Origin: Erysipelotrichaceae bacterium
Lineage (GTDB): Bacteria; Bacillota_I; Bacilli_A; Erysipelotrichales; Erysipelotrichaceae
DNA: 7,886 bases
Assembly (NCBI GenBank): GCA_017418585.1
Contig: JAFONG010000247.1
Coordinates: 1-7,886, forward strand
Direction: 5' to 3'
Positions 1-5,511 of this stretch are shown here, piece after piece. The position numbers and the translations under genes are program-made. Positions within the stretch are counted from its first letter, which is position 1, and each line of letters begins with the position of its first letter. The notes below the pieces were generated by a model, which saw only the letters and a program-made list of their open reading frames with translations, did not search any database and was not told the DNA's origin.

Positions 1-139
1 AATTTATGCCGATGTAACGCAGGCTCTGATCAATAAAGGCGTTCTGCTGGAAAGCCGTATCGTACCGAAAGGAAATCACAATGAAGCGTCCTGGGAGAAG
101 CAGATCCCGTTCTTCCTGGATACGTTCTTCTACGAGTAA
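1..139 (+). CDS. Alpha/beta-hydrolase esterase, 3' end only
   Basis: Partial gene cut by the left edge. The open frame starts at base 2 and runs 45 codons to TAA at 137-139. The tail contains GNHNEASWEKQIPFFL, in which the His after Gly-Asn fits the catalytic histidine near the C-terminus of putative-esterase-family (PF00756-like) hydrolases, followed by the usual final helix. It sits 9 nt upstream of another esterase of the same fold, so the two are probably cotranscribed paralogues. The nucleophile region lies outside the window, so substrate and activity cannot be judged. The fold assignment rests on this short tail plus the neighbouring gene. Confidence 0.6.
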   Translation, partial: IYADVTQALINKGVLLESRIVPKGNHNEASWEKQIPFFLDTFFYE

Positions 140-148
140 AGAATTATT

Positions 149-901
149 ATGGAAACGAATTACTTTGACTACTACAGCTACAATCTGAACCGGAACATGC
201 CGATCAAGGTATACGGTCATCATGGACGTCCGGTTCTGTTCATTCCCTGCCAGGACGGAAGATTCTTTGATTTTGAAAACTTCCACATGTCCGATACGTT
301 CGCTCCGTGGATAGACAACGGAGAGGTGATCGTCTTTGCGATCGATACCATCGACATCGAAACCTGGAGCGATAAGAACAACGATCCGGGCTATCGGGCA
401 AGACATCACGAGGAATGGATCAGTTACATTACCAGAGAAGTGGTACCGTTCATCAGAGATTATGTCAACGAAAAGAACGGCTGGGACGGCTATCCGGGCA
501 TCATGACCTTCGGCTGTTCCATGGGAGCGACGCATGCCCTGAATCTGTATCTTCGCTTCCCGGATCTGTTTGACCGCTGTCTGGCCCTGAGCGGCATCTA
601 CCACGCTTCCTACTTCATGGGAGACTACATGGATGACAACGTCTACAGGAATTCTCCAACCGACTACATGCGCAACATGTCTGCCGATCATCCGTTCATT
701 GAACGCTACAACCAAAACAAGGCCGTCGTCTGCGTCGGCATGGGAGCCTGGGAAGAACCTTGGAGCACGCAATACCTGGATCAGAGATTCCATGAACTGG
801 GCATCAACATCTGGGTCGATTACTGGGGACAGGACGTGAATCACGACTGGCCGTGGTGGCATAAACAGGTACCTTACTTCCTGCCGTATCTGCTGGGTTA
901 A
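149..901 (+). CDS. Putative esterase, alpha/beta-hydrolase fold
   Basis: A 250-residue protein of the putative-esterase (PF00756-like, esterase D-like) family. The nucleophile elbow GCSMG lies at residues 122-126, with Ser124 as the expected nucleophile. It is followed by the family-like stretch LALSGIYHASYFMGDY (145-160) and NSPTDY. The likely catalytic His is His232 in DVNHDWPWW. The acid residue is less clear; it probably lies in the GAWEEPW segment (199-205). There is no signal peptide, so the protein is probably cytoplasmic. The length is normal for a one-domain member. The ribosome site is weak (only AAAG near the upstream stop), and the gene begins 9 nt after the preceding esterase, which suggests translational coupling. 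An ATP-grasp ligase follows after 16 nt. The hydrolase call is firm; the substrate is unknown. Confidence 0.85.
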   Translation: METNYFDYYSYNLNRNMPIKVYGHHGRPVLFIPCQDGRFFDFENFHMSDTFAPWIDNGEVIVFAIDTIDIETWSDKNNDPGYRARHHEEWISYITREVVPFIRDYVNEKNGWDGYPGIMTFGCSMGATHALNLYLRFPDLFDRCLALSGIYHASYFMGDYMDDNVYRNSPTDYMRNMSADHPFIERYNQNKAVVCVGMGAWEEPWSTQYLDQRFHELGINIWVDYWGQDVNHDWPWWHKQVPYFLPYLLG

Positions 902-917
902 GAAAGAGAGAAGCATT

Positions 918-2105
918 ATGACAAACTTTATTTACATTTCACCGAACTTTCCGGCCAATCACTGGAATTTCTGTTACCATCTGAAAGAAAACGGGATCAA
1001 TGTCCTAGGCATCGGCGATTCCGATTACGACAGTCTGTCCTATGAACTGAAGATGTCTCTGAAGGAATACTACCGTGTGTCTTCTCTGGAGAACTACGAT
1101 GAAGTATTCAGAGCAGTGGCTTTCTTTACCTACAAGTACGGCAAGATCGACTGGCTCGAGTCCAACAACGAATACTGGCTGGAAAGAGATGCGAAACTGA
1201 GAGAAGAGTTCCACATTACCACCGGTTTCTTCCCGAAAGACATGGACAGAGTAAAATACAAGTCGCAGATGAAGAAGAACTACATCAAGGCAGGCATCCC
1301 GGTAGCCAGATATCATATCGTAGACAATATCAAGAACTGTCAGAAGTTCATCAAGGAAGTCGGCTATCCGGTCATCGTGAAACCGGACAACGGCGTCGGT
1401 GCGAACGATACGCATAAGCTGAAGAACGACGAGGATCTGGAACATTTCTTTGAGACGAAGCTGGATGTTCAGTACATCATGGAGGAATTCATTACCGGCG
1501 AGGTACAGACCTATGATGCGATCATCAATTCCAAGGGAGAACCGATATTCGAGAACGGAAACGTTACGGCAAAGGATCTGATGGAGGCGGTAAGCGAGAA
1601 CGGCAATTCCGCTTTCTATGAAAGAGCGATCGTTCCGGATGATCTTCTGGAAGCGGGAAGAAAGACGGCCAAGGCCTTTGGCGTCAAGAGCAGGATGGTG
1701 CATCTGGAATTCTTCCGTCTGACCAAGGACCAGTATCTGGGCAAGAAGGGCGACATCGTAGCTCTGGAAGTAAATATGCGTCCGAGCGGCGGCATTTCTC
1801 CAACCATGATGAACTGGGCAAACGGTACGGATGTCTACAAGATCTGGGCCGACATGATCGCATTCGATCACAGCGACAAGGGCAAGGAGAATCAGCAGAT
1901 CTGTATCTTTGCGTCCAGAAGAGACGGAAGAAACTTCAAGAATTCTCCTGAATTCATCAGAGAGAAGTACAAAGATCAGCTTAAGCAGGAAGGCAGAGTC
2001 GAAGAGGCCCTGTCCGGTGCAATGGCCAACTACATGTTCATCGGACTGTTCGATACCGAGGAACAGGTTAAGGAATTCATCATTGATGTATTAAGTGAAA
2101 ATTAA
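918..2105 (+). CDS. ATP-grasp domain ligase (carboxylate-amine ligase-like)
   Basis: A 395-residue ATP-grasp enzyme, a family that activates a carboxylate as acyl phosphate and joins it to an amine or other nucleophile. The N-terminal 100 residues resemble the preceding alpha/beta (preATP-grasp) domain, starting with a beta strand FIYISP. The ATP-binding core shows YPVIVKPDNGVGAND (150-164, Lys155), the EEFITGE segment (189-195) and the metal-binding motif ALEVNMRPSGG (282-292: Glu284, Asn286, Arg288). Glu264 in VHLEFF is a probable second metal ligand. The C-terminal ~100 residues form the lid or tail region. A GAGAG-rich ribosome site precedes the ATG. It is the last gene of an esterase-esterase-ligase operon; a hairpin terminator overlaps its stop codon. 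The product is not known. RimK-like or carbamoyl-phosphate-like roles are not supported. Confidence 0.85.
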   Translation: MTNFIYISPNFPANHWNFCYHLKENGINVLGIGDSDYDSLSYELKMSLKEYYRVSSLENYDEVFRAVAFFTYKYGKIDWLESNNEYWLERDAKLREEFHITTGFFPKDMDRVKYKSQMKKNYIKAGIPVARYHIVDNIKNCQKFIKEVGYPVIVKPDNGVGANDTHKLKNDEDLEHFFETKLDVQYIMEEFITGEVQTYDAIINSKGEPIFENGNVTAKDLMEAVSENGNSAFYERAIVPDDLLEAGRKTAKAFGVKSRMVHLEFFRLTKDQYLGKKGDIVALEVNMRPSGGISPTMMNWANGTDVYKIWADMIAFDHSDKGKENQQICIFASRRDGRNFKNSPEFIREKYKDQLKQEGRVEEALSGAMANYMFIGLFDTEEQVKEFIIDVLSEN

Positions 2106-2126
2106 GAGATCATAAGATCTCTTTTT
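2104..2126 (+). terminator. Intrinsic terminator of the esterase/ATP-grasp operon
   Basis: The arms AAGAGATC (2104-2111) and GATCTCTT (2116-2123) form an 8-bp stem around the loop ATAA, followed directly by a T run to 2126. The left arm begins inside the TAA stop codon of the ATP-grasp gene. The stem is AT-rich, so it may be leaky. Confidence 0.75.
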
Positions 2127-2151
2127 CATTTGTATGAGAATGATTTATAAT
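2123..2151 (+). promoter_or_regulatory. Promoter of tRNA-Ala
   Basis: A perfect -10 box TATAAT lies at 2146-2151, with TTTTCA (2123-2128, 4 of 6 matches to TTGACA) 17 nt upstream. The expected start is near 2158, only a few bases before the mature tRNA 5' end at 2162. The -35 box shares bases with the T tract of the preceding terminator. Confidence 0.65.
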
Positions 2152-2161
2152 AGTAGAAGAC

Positions 2162-2237
2162 GGGGCTTTAGCTCAGCTGGGAGAGCGCCTGGTTCGCAAT
2201 CAGGAGGTCACCGGTTCAAACCCGGCAAGCTCCACCA
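2162..2237 (+). tRNA. tRNA-Ala, anticodon CGC
   Basis: A complete 76-nt cloverleaf with encoded CCA. The acceptor stem is GGGGCTT/AAGCTCC (7 bp), the D arm GCTC/GAGC with an 8-nt loop, and the anticodon arm CCTGG/TCAGG around the loop TTCGCAA. The T arm is ACCGG/CCGGC around TTCAAAC, followed by A73 and CCA. The anticodon at positions 34-36 is CGC, which reads GCG alanine codons. The third acceptor pair is G2164 with T2231, that is G3:U70, the main identity element for alanyl-tRNA synthetase, which confirms the alanine call. One oddity is that the outer T-stem pair 49:65 is an A.C mismatch. It has its own promoter and terminator and stands alone. Confidence 0.93.
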
Positions 2238-2247
2238 TGTCGATTAG

Positions 2248-2275
2248 AAACTCTGAAGATGATTCAGAGTTTTTT
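2248..2275 (+). terminator. Intrinsic terminator after tRNA-Ala
   Basis: The arms AAACTCTGAA (2248-2257) and TTCAGAGTTT (2263-2272) pair perfectly over 10 bp around the 5-nt loop GATGA. A run of six T covers 2270-2275. It closes the tRNA unit and separates it from the cysK leader. Confidence 0.88.
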
Positions 2276-2292
2276 CTTTGAGATCGTTTCGC

Positions 2293-2321
2293 TTGCAATT
2301 ACAGAAGGACAGGGATAAATT
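2293..2321 (+). promoter_or_regulatory. Candidate promoter of the cysK-cysE leader
   Basis: TTGCAA (2293-2298) and TAAATT (2316-2321) each match the sigma-A boxes at 4 of 6 positions and are exactly 17 nt apart. If used, transcription would begin near 2328, at or next to the ATG of the leader ORF at 2329. A competing pair, ATGATA (2329-2334) and TAAAAT (2352-2357), would start inside the leader ORF and would not allow its translation from that ATG. The evidence is weak; the real start needs mapping. Confidence 0.35.
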
Positions 2322-2328
2322 AAGATTA

Positions 2329-2430
2329 ATGATAAAGAGATCACGGGATAATAAAATCGCTGTAAGAAAAGAAAGCTGCTGTTGCTGCTGCATTTGTATT
2401 GTCCCGGATAGATTCTCTGGTCTTTTTTGA
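2329..2430 (+). CDS. Cysteine-rich leader peptide of cysK-cysE attenuator
   Basis: A 33-codon ORF with an ATG at 2329 and TGA at 2428-2430, too short for ordinary gene finding. Codons 17-21 are TGC TGT TGC TGC TGC, followed by ATT and TGT, so six of seven codons (2377-2397) encode Cys. The N-terminal part is basic and shows no known domain; the C-terminal part ends PDRFSGLF. Only this frame has a start codon upstream of the run; the other two frames (Leu-rich and Ala-rich) have stops and no ATG. A possible ribosome site, AGGGA (2311-2315), is 13 nt from the ATG, which is rather far. Leaderless translation is an alternative if the promoter at 2293-2321 is used. The likely role is to sense charged Cys-tRNA by ribosome pausing, not to make a working protein. 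Confidence 0.7.
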   Translation: MIKRSRDNKIAVRKESCCCCCICIVPDRFSGLF

Positions 2431-2491
2431 TATAACGGTATACAGACAGTAGAAGAGTGATTTATCCGGGAAAGAAGAGCCCGGTTTTTTT
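2344..2491 (+). promoter_or_regulatory. Transcription attenuator (competing RNA hairpins), cysteine-responsive
   Basis: Three mutually exclusive helices can be read directly. Helix 1:2 pairs CGGGATAATA (2344-2353) with TATTGTCCCG (2397-2406), 10 bp including one G.U. Helix 2:3 pairs TCCCGGATA (2402-2410) with TATCCGGGA (2463-2471), a perfect 9 bp. It extends through 2411-2414/2459-2462 (two pairs are G.U) and, past a bulged T2458, through CTCT (2415-2418)/AGAG (2454-2457). Helix 3:4 is the terminator CCGGG (2466-2470)/CCCGG (2480-2484). The Cys codons of the leader ORF lie between regions 1 and 2. Inferred logic: a ribosome paused on Cys codons prevents 1:2, lets 2:3 form and so keeps the terminator open. 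With ample Cys-tRNA the ribosome reaches the stop at 2428, blocks 2:3, and 3:4 terminates before cysK. Confidence 0.72.
2466..2491 (+). terminator. Conditional terminator in the cysK leader (3:4 hairpin)
   Basis: CCGGG (2466-2470) pairs with CCCGG (2480-2484), five G-C pairs around the 9-nt loop AAAGAAGAG, followed by seven T (2485-2491). It lies 25 nt before the cysK ATG, so it can only act as an attenuator of the operon. The stem is short. Its left arm is shared with the antiterminator helix 2:3. Confidence 0.7.
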
Positions 2492-2515
2492 ATCAGAAAA
2501 GAAAAGAGGACAAAA

Positions 2516-3451
2516 ATGAACATAAAGAATAATGCTGCCGAAATGATCGGCAATACCCCGCTGTTGAAACTGAATCACATCATGGAAACATACGATCTGA
2601 AAGCCAATCTGTTTGGCAAGATGGAATATCTGAACCTGACCGGATCGATCAAGGACAGGATCGCTGCCGAGATGATCACAGATGCGGAAGAAAGAGGTCT
2701 GCTGAACAAGGATTCCGTCATCATTGAACCGACTTCAGGAAATACCGGAATCGGTCTGGCTGCCGTAGGGACATCCAAAGGATACCGTGTCATCATCGTC
2801 ATGCCGGAAACCTTCTCCATCGAAAGAAGAAGGATGATCAAAGCTTACGGCGCAGAGATCGTTTTATCCGAAGGATCGAAGGGAATGAAAGGAGCGATAG
2901 AGAAAGCTGAAGAGCTTTCCAAAGAGTATGCAAATTCCTTTATTCCTTCTCAGTTCGACAATCCTGCCAATGCGAAAGCCCACTACAAAACGACAGGTCC
3001 GGAGATCTGGAGAGATACCGATGGAAAGGCGGATATCCTGGTATCGGCGGTCGGTACGGGAGGAACCATTACCGGAACGGGAAGATATCTGAAAGAAAAG
3101 AACCCTGCCATTAAGGTGGTAGCCGTAGAACCGGATGCTTCACCGGTACTCTCGGGAGGCAATCCCGGTCCGCATAAGATTCAGGGCATCGGTGCAGGCT
3201 TTGTCCCGGCAGTTCTGGATACCTCTATCTATAACGAAGTCATCAGAGTGAAGAACGAGGACGCCATTTCGACCGGTGCGATGTTTGGAAAGACGGAAGG
3301 CGTTCTGGTCGGCATTTCATCAGGCGCTGCACTGTGGGCCGCAATAGAACTTGCAAAGCGTGAAGAGAATCAAGGCAGGAACATTGTCGTGATCCTTCCG
3401 GATTCGGGAGACCGTTACTTCTCTACGGAAATGTTTGGAGAACAGTCATGA
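2516..3451 (+). CDS. cysK: Cysteine synthase A (O-acetylserine sulfhydrylase)
   Basis: A 311-residue, cytoplasmic PLP enzyme of fold type II that makes L-cysteine from O-acetyl-L-serine and sulfide. The N-terminal IGNTPLLKL (11-19) is the family signature. The PLP lysine is Lys46 in NLTGSIKDR; CysK proteins usually have NP-x-x-S-x-KDR here, so Leu41-Thr42 is a mild departure. The substrate-binding loop TSGNTG is at 73-78, the PLP phosphate loop GTGGT at 180-184, and the cofactor-ring serine region GISSGAA at 266-272, with PDSGDRY near the end. PSQFDNPANAKAHYKTTGPEIW (144-165) favours CysK over cystathionine beta-synthase or threonine synthase. The ribosome site AGAGGA (2505-2510) is well placed. 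The gene overlaps cysE by 4 nt, and a Cys-codon attenuator precedes it. Confidence 0.95.
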   Translation: MNIKNNAAEMIGNTPLLKLNHIMETYDLKANLFGKMEYLNLTGSIKDRIAAEMITDAEERGLLNKDSVIIEPTSGNTGIGLAAVGTSKGYRVIIVMPETFSIERRRMIKAYGAEIVLSEGSKGMKGAIEKAEELSKEYANSFIPSQFDNPANAKAHYKTTGPEIWRDTDGKADILVSAVGTGGTITGTGRYLKEKNPAIKVVAVEPDASPVLSGGNPGPHKIQGIGAGFVPAVLDTSIYNEVIRVKNEDAISTGAMFGKTEGVLVGISSGAALWAAIELAKREENQGRNIVVILPDSGDRYFSTEMFGEQS

Positions 3452-4206
3452 GTACGCTTGAACAGATCAGACAGAACCGTCTGTCGTTAAGAAATACCGC
3501 CGTATTCTATCTGGATAGAGACAGAACGATCGGAATACTGGAGGATATCAGGTCTTTGTTTTTTCCTCAGTGTTTCTTGAAGGAAAGCATTGATGATGAA
3601 AAACTGCTGAACAGGATTTTTGAGGAACTAAGACAGCAGATCGCCAAAGTATCTAAAGACACAGAAGCGGCAGATCGGATCATCGCAAGACTACCGGTAG
3701 TGCAGGAACTGATCTACAAGGATGTTGAGGCCATATACAACGGCGACCCTTCAGCAAAGACCTATGAAGAGATCGTCCTGTCTTTCCCCGGCTTCCTTGC
3801 CGTATTCGCCTACCGTATCGCTCATGAACTGTATGTCGAAAACATTCCGGTCATTCCAAGGATCATGACCGAGTATGCCCATGAAAAGACAGGCATCGAC
3901 ATCAACCCGGGAGCGAAGATCGGCGAATATTTCTGCATCGACCACGGTACGGGCATCGTCATCGGCGAGACCGCTACAGTAGGCAATCATGTACGCATGT
4001 ATCACGGCGTGACCCTGGGTGTCAGAAGCTTCCGCAAGGATGAATTCGGAAATCTACTCAAGGGAGGAAAGAGACATCCGGATGTCGGAGACAACGTCAT
4101 CATCTACGCCAATGCGACTGTTCTGGGAGGGGATACTAGGATCGAAAGCGGATCCGTCATTCCGACCGGTTCGCTGATCATTCAGACACCGGAAACATTT
4201 AAATAA
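3448..4206 (+). CDS. cysE: Serine O-acetyltransferase
   Basis: A 252-residue enzyme that acetylates L-serine with acetyl-CoA to give O-acetylserine, the substrate of the CysK encoded just upstream. Residues 1-140 form the alpha-helical N-terminal domain; about 145-245 form the left-handed beta-helix of hexapeptide repeats. By comparison with E. coli CysE, the catalytic Asp and His are Asp151 (GIDINPGAKIG) and His166 (IDHGTG), and His210 (KRHP) is the conserved active-site histidine. YHGVTLG (185-191) and ATVLGG are further family markers. The C-terminus is short, ending QTPETFK, and lacks the Ile-ending tail that docks into CysK in E. coli. The ATG lies in ATGA overlapping the cysK stop, which indicates translational coupling. 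A strong terminator follows after 9 nt. EpsC/SatA-type is the closest subtype. Confidence 0.93.
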   Translation: MSTLEQIRQNRLSLRNTAVFYLDRDRTIGILEDIRSLFFPQCFLKESIDDEKLLNRIFEELRQQIAKVSKDTEAADRIIARLPVVQELIYKDVEAIYNGDPSAKTYEEIVLSFPGFLAVFAYRIAHELYVENIPVIPRIMTEYAHEKTGIDINPGAKIGEYFCIDHGTGIVIGETATVGNHVRMYHGVTLGVRSFRKDEFGNLLKGGKRHPDVGDNVIIYANATVLGGDTRIESGSVIPTGSLIIQTPETFK

Positions 4207-4215
4207 GGGATCACG

Positions 4216-4251
4216 TAAAAACTCTGCAAGTAAGAAATTGCAGAGTTTTTA
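4216..4251 (+). terminator. Intrinsic terminator of cysK-cysE
   Basis: A 14-bp perfect stem: the left arm 4216-4229 (TAAAAACTCTGCAA) pairs with the right arm 4238-4251 around the 8-nt loop GTAAGAAA. The right arm contains TTTTT (4246-4250). The A run on the left side means it could also work on the opposite strand. Its core AAACTCTG is shared with the tRNA-Ala terminator. Confidence 0.9.
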
Positions 4252-4301
4252 TCTTGCCAGAAAGAATTCTGTATAAGAAAATATAGTTGCAGGAAATCAA
4301 T

Positions 4302-5444
4302 ATGAAACTGGTAATACATGATCTATTAGAAGAAGAATGGGAGAGGTTTTCTCAGGACTACAGAGGCTGGAAAGTCATATCCGACAAGCCGATCCGTCCA
4401 TGCAACGGATGTTTCTGCTGCTGGGACAAGACGCCGGGGCAGTGCACGATCAAGGACGGTTTTGAAAACATGGGAAAACTGATCCATGTTGCGGACGAGA
4501 TCACCGTCGTAAGCAGATACACCTACGGAGGATTCTCTTCTTTCATCAAGAATGTCTTTGACCGCTGTCTGGGATATGTTCTCCCGCAGTTTGAAGTCGT
4601 TAACGGAGAGACCCATCATAAAAGACGTTACGATGAAGACAAGCCGTTTTCTTTTGTGTTCTACGGCAGGAAACTGAGCGAAGAAGAGAAAGACAGCGCG
4701 AGACGCTATGTGAATGCGGTATGTACCAACATCAGAGGACATGTCAGGGACATTACATTCAGGGAAGTATCGTATGTTCCTGTACCTGAGAAAAGAATCG
4801 TCTATCAGACTTATGACAGGGCTGTTCTGCTTAATCCAAGCATGCGCGGAAACAGAGCGAATTCCTTCCGTTTTGCCAGGGAACTGTCCAAGAAACTCAA
4901 GAAGCAGCACGAGATCGTAAACATGCAGAAATACATCAATGATCCGGAAGAACTGATGGAGATCCTGAAGGATGTTCCCATCATCGTTTTATGTACGCCG
5001 CTGTACGTAGATGGACTGCCGTCCCAGCTGATCCGGCTGATGGAAAGATTCGAGAAAGAATATCACGGATTAAGAAAGAAAATCTATGTTCTTGCGAACA
5101 TGGGTCTGTATGAAGCAAGCCAGCTGGAGAGTCTGTTCGATGCGGTAAGACAGTGGTGCGGCGAAATGGGTTTTGATTACTGCGGCGGTCTGGGAATCAG
5201 CGCAGGAGAACTGATTGGGACACTGGTCGAACATATTCCGTTCAAGACGGGACCGGGCAAGATGAACGCCAGAGGAATGAAGAAACTGGCGAAAGCCATA
5301 AACGGCGATACCGTGAGCAAAGATCTCTATACGCAGCCGTTCCTGTTCCCGCGTTCCCTGTATATTTCGATCGCCAACAGAAACTGGAACGCTCTGGCAA
5401 AAAGAAACGGACTGGATCCGAAGGAACTCTACCGTCAGCTTTAG
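4302..5444 (+). CDS. Two-domain flavodoxin-like protein (NADPH-dependent FMN reductase family)
   Basis: A 380-residue protein with two flavodoxin-fold halves. Half 1 (about 1-160) has the Cys-rich segment PCNGCFCCWDKTPGQC (33-48) found in iron-sulfur flavoprotein/FMN-reductase relatives, followed by RYTYGGFSSFIKNVFDR. It lacks the usual N-terminal GSPRxxxNT phosphate loop: the first strand runs straight into LLEEEWERF. Half 2 (about 165-330) has the phosphate loop NPSMRGNRANSFRFA (178-192) and the flavin-side motif TPLYVDGLPSQLIRLMERFE (232-251), but no Cys cluster. The C-terminal 50 residues are an extra helical tail. The start is ATG 4302, with AGGA (4291-4294) 7 nt upstream. An upstream TTG at 4287 is in frame but has no ribosome site. 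A weak promoter TTGCCA (4254-4259)/GAAAAT (4277-4282) is possible. The redox partner and substrate are unknown. Confidence 0.75.
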   Translation: MKLVIHDLLEEEWERFSQDYRGWKVISDKPIRPCNGCFCCWDKTPGQCTIKDGFENMGKLIHVADEITVVSRYTYGGFSSFIKNVFDRCLGYVLPQFEVVNGETHHKRRYDEDKPFSFVFYGRKLSEEEKDSARRYVNAVCTNIRGHVRDITFREVSYVPVPEKRIVYQTYDRAVLLNPSMRGNRANSFRFARELSKKLKKQHEIVNMQKYINDPEELMEILKDVPIIVLCTPLYVDGLPSQLIRLMERFEKEYHGLRKKIYVLANMGLYEASQLESLFDAVRQWCGEMGFDYCGGLGISAGELIGTLVEHIPFKTGPGKMNARGMKKLAKAINGDTVSKDLYTQPFLFPRSLYISIANRNWNALAKRNGLDPKELYRQL

Positions 5445-5511
5445 ATTGGGCATTCTGCTGGAAACTGTCCGTCTGATTAAAATATGATGTTATTGAAAAA
5501 GGAGGAAAGAA

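Noticed and set aside
1005..1871. 288-codon minus-strand ORF inside the ATP-grasp gene
   Set aside because: Antisense shadow of a well-supported gene; no recognisable domain and no transcription signals.
2376..2391. Simple CTG-type microsatellite
   Set aside because: The run is short and interrupted (CTGCTGTTGCTGCTGC). It is in frame with the only available ATG as Cys codons and sits exactly between pairing regions 1 and 2, so function is a better explanation than chance repeat growth.
2276..2515. T-box or SAM (S-box) riboswitch upstream of cysK
   Set aside because: No T-box antiterminator core (AGGGTGGNACCGCG-like) and no S-box core were found. The poly-Cys ORF with 1:2, 2:3 and 3:4 pairings explains the region better.
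2341..2553. 70-codon minus-strand ORF over the cysK leader
   Set aside because: It overlies the attenuator and the cysK start. Its Lys/Phe/Ser-rich content reflects AT-rich, hairpin-bearing DNA, and no family is recognisable.
4287..4301. TTG start for the flavoprotein
   Set aside because: No ribosome site precedes TTG 4287, whereas AGGA lies 7 nt before ATG 4302, which also begins the natural first beta strand (KLVIH).
4207..4301. Riboswitch or second attenuator before the flavoprotein gene
   Set aside because: The only hairpin there is the cysE terminator, and no strand of it competes with another pairing.
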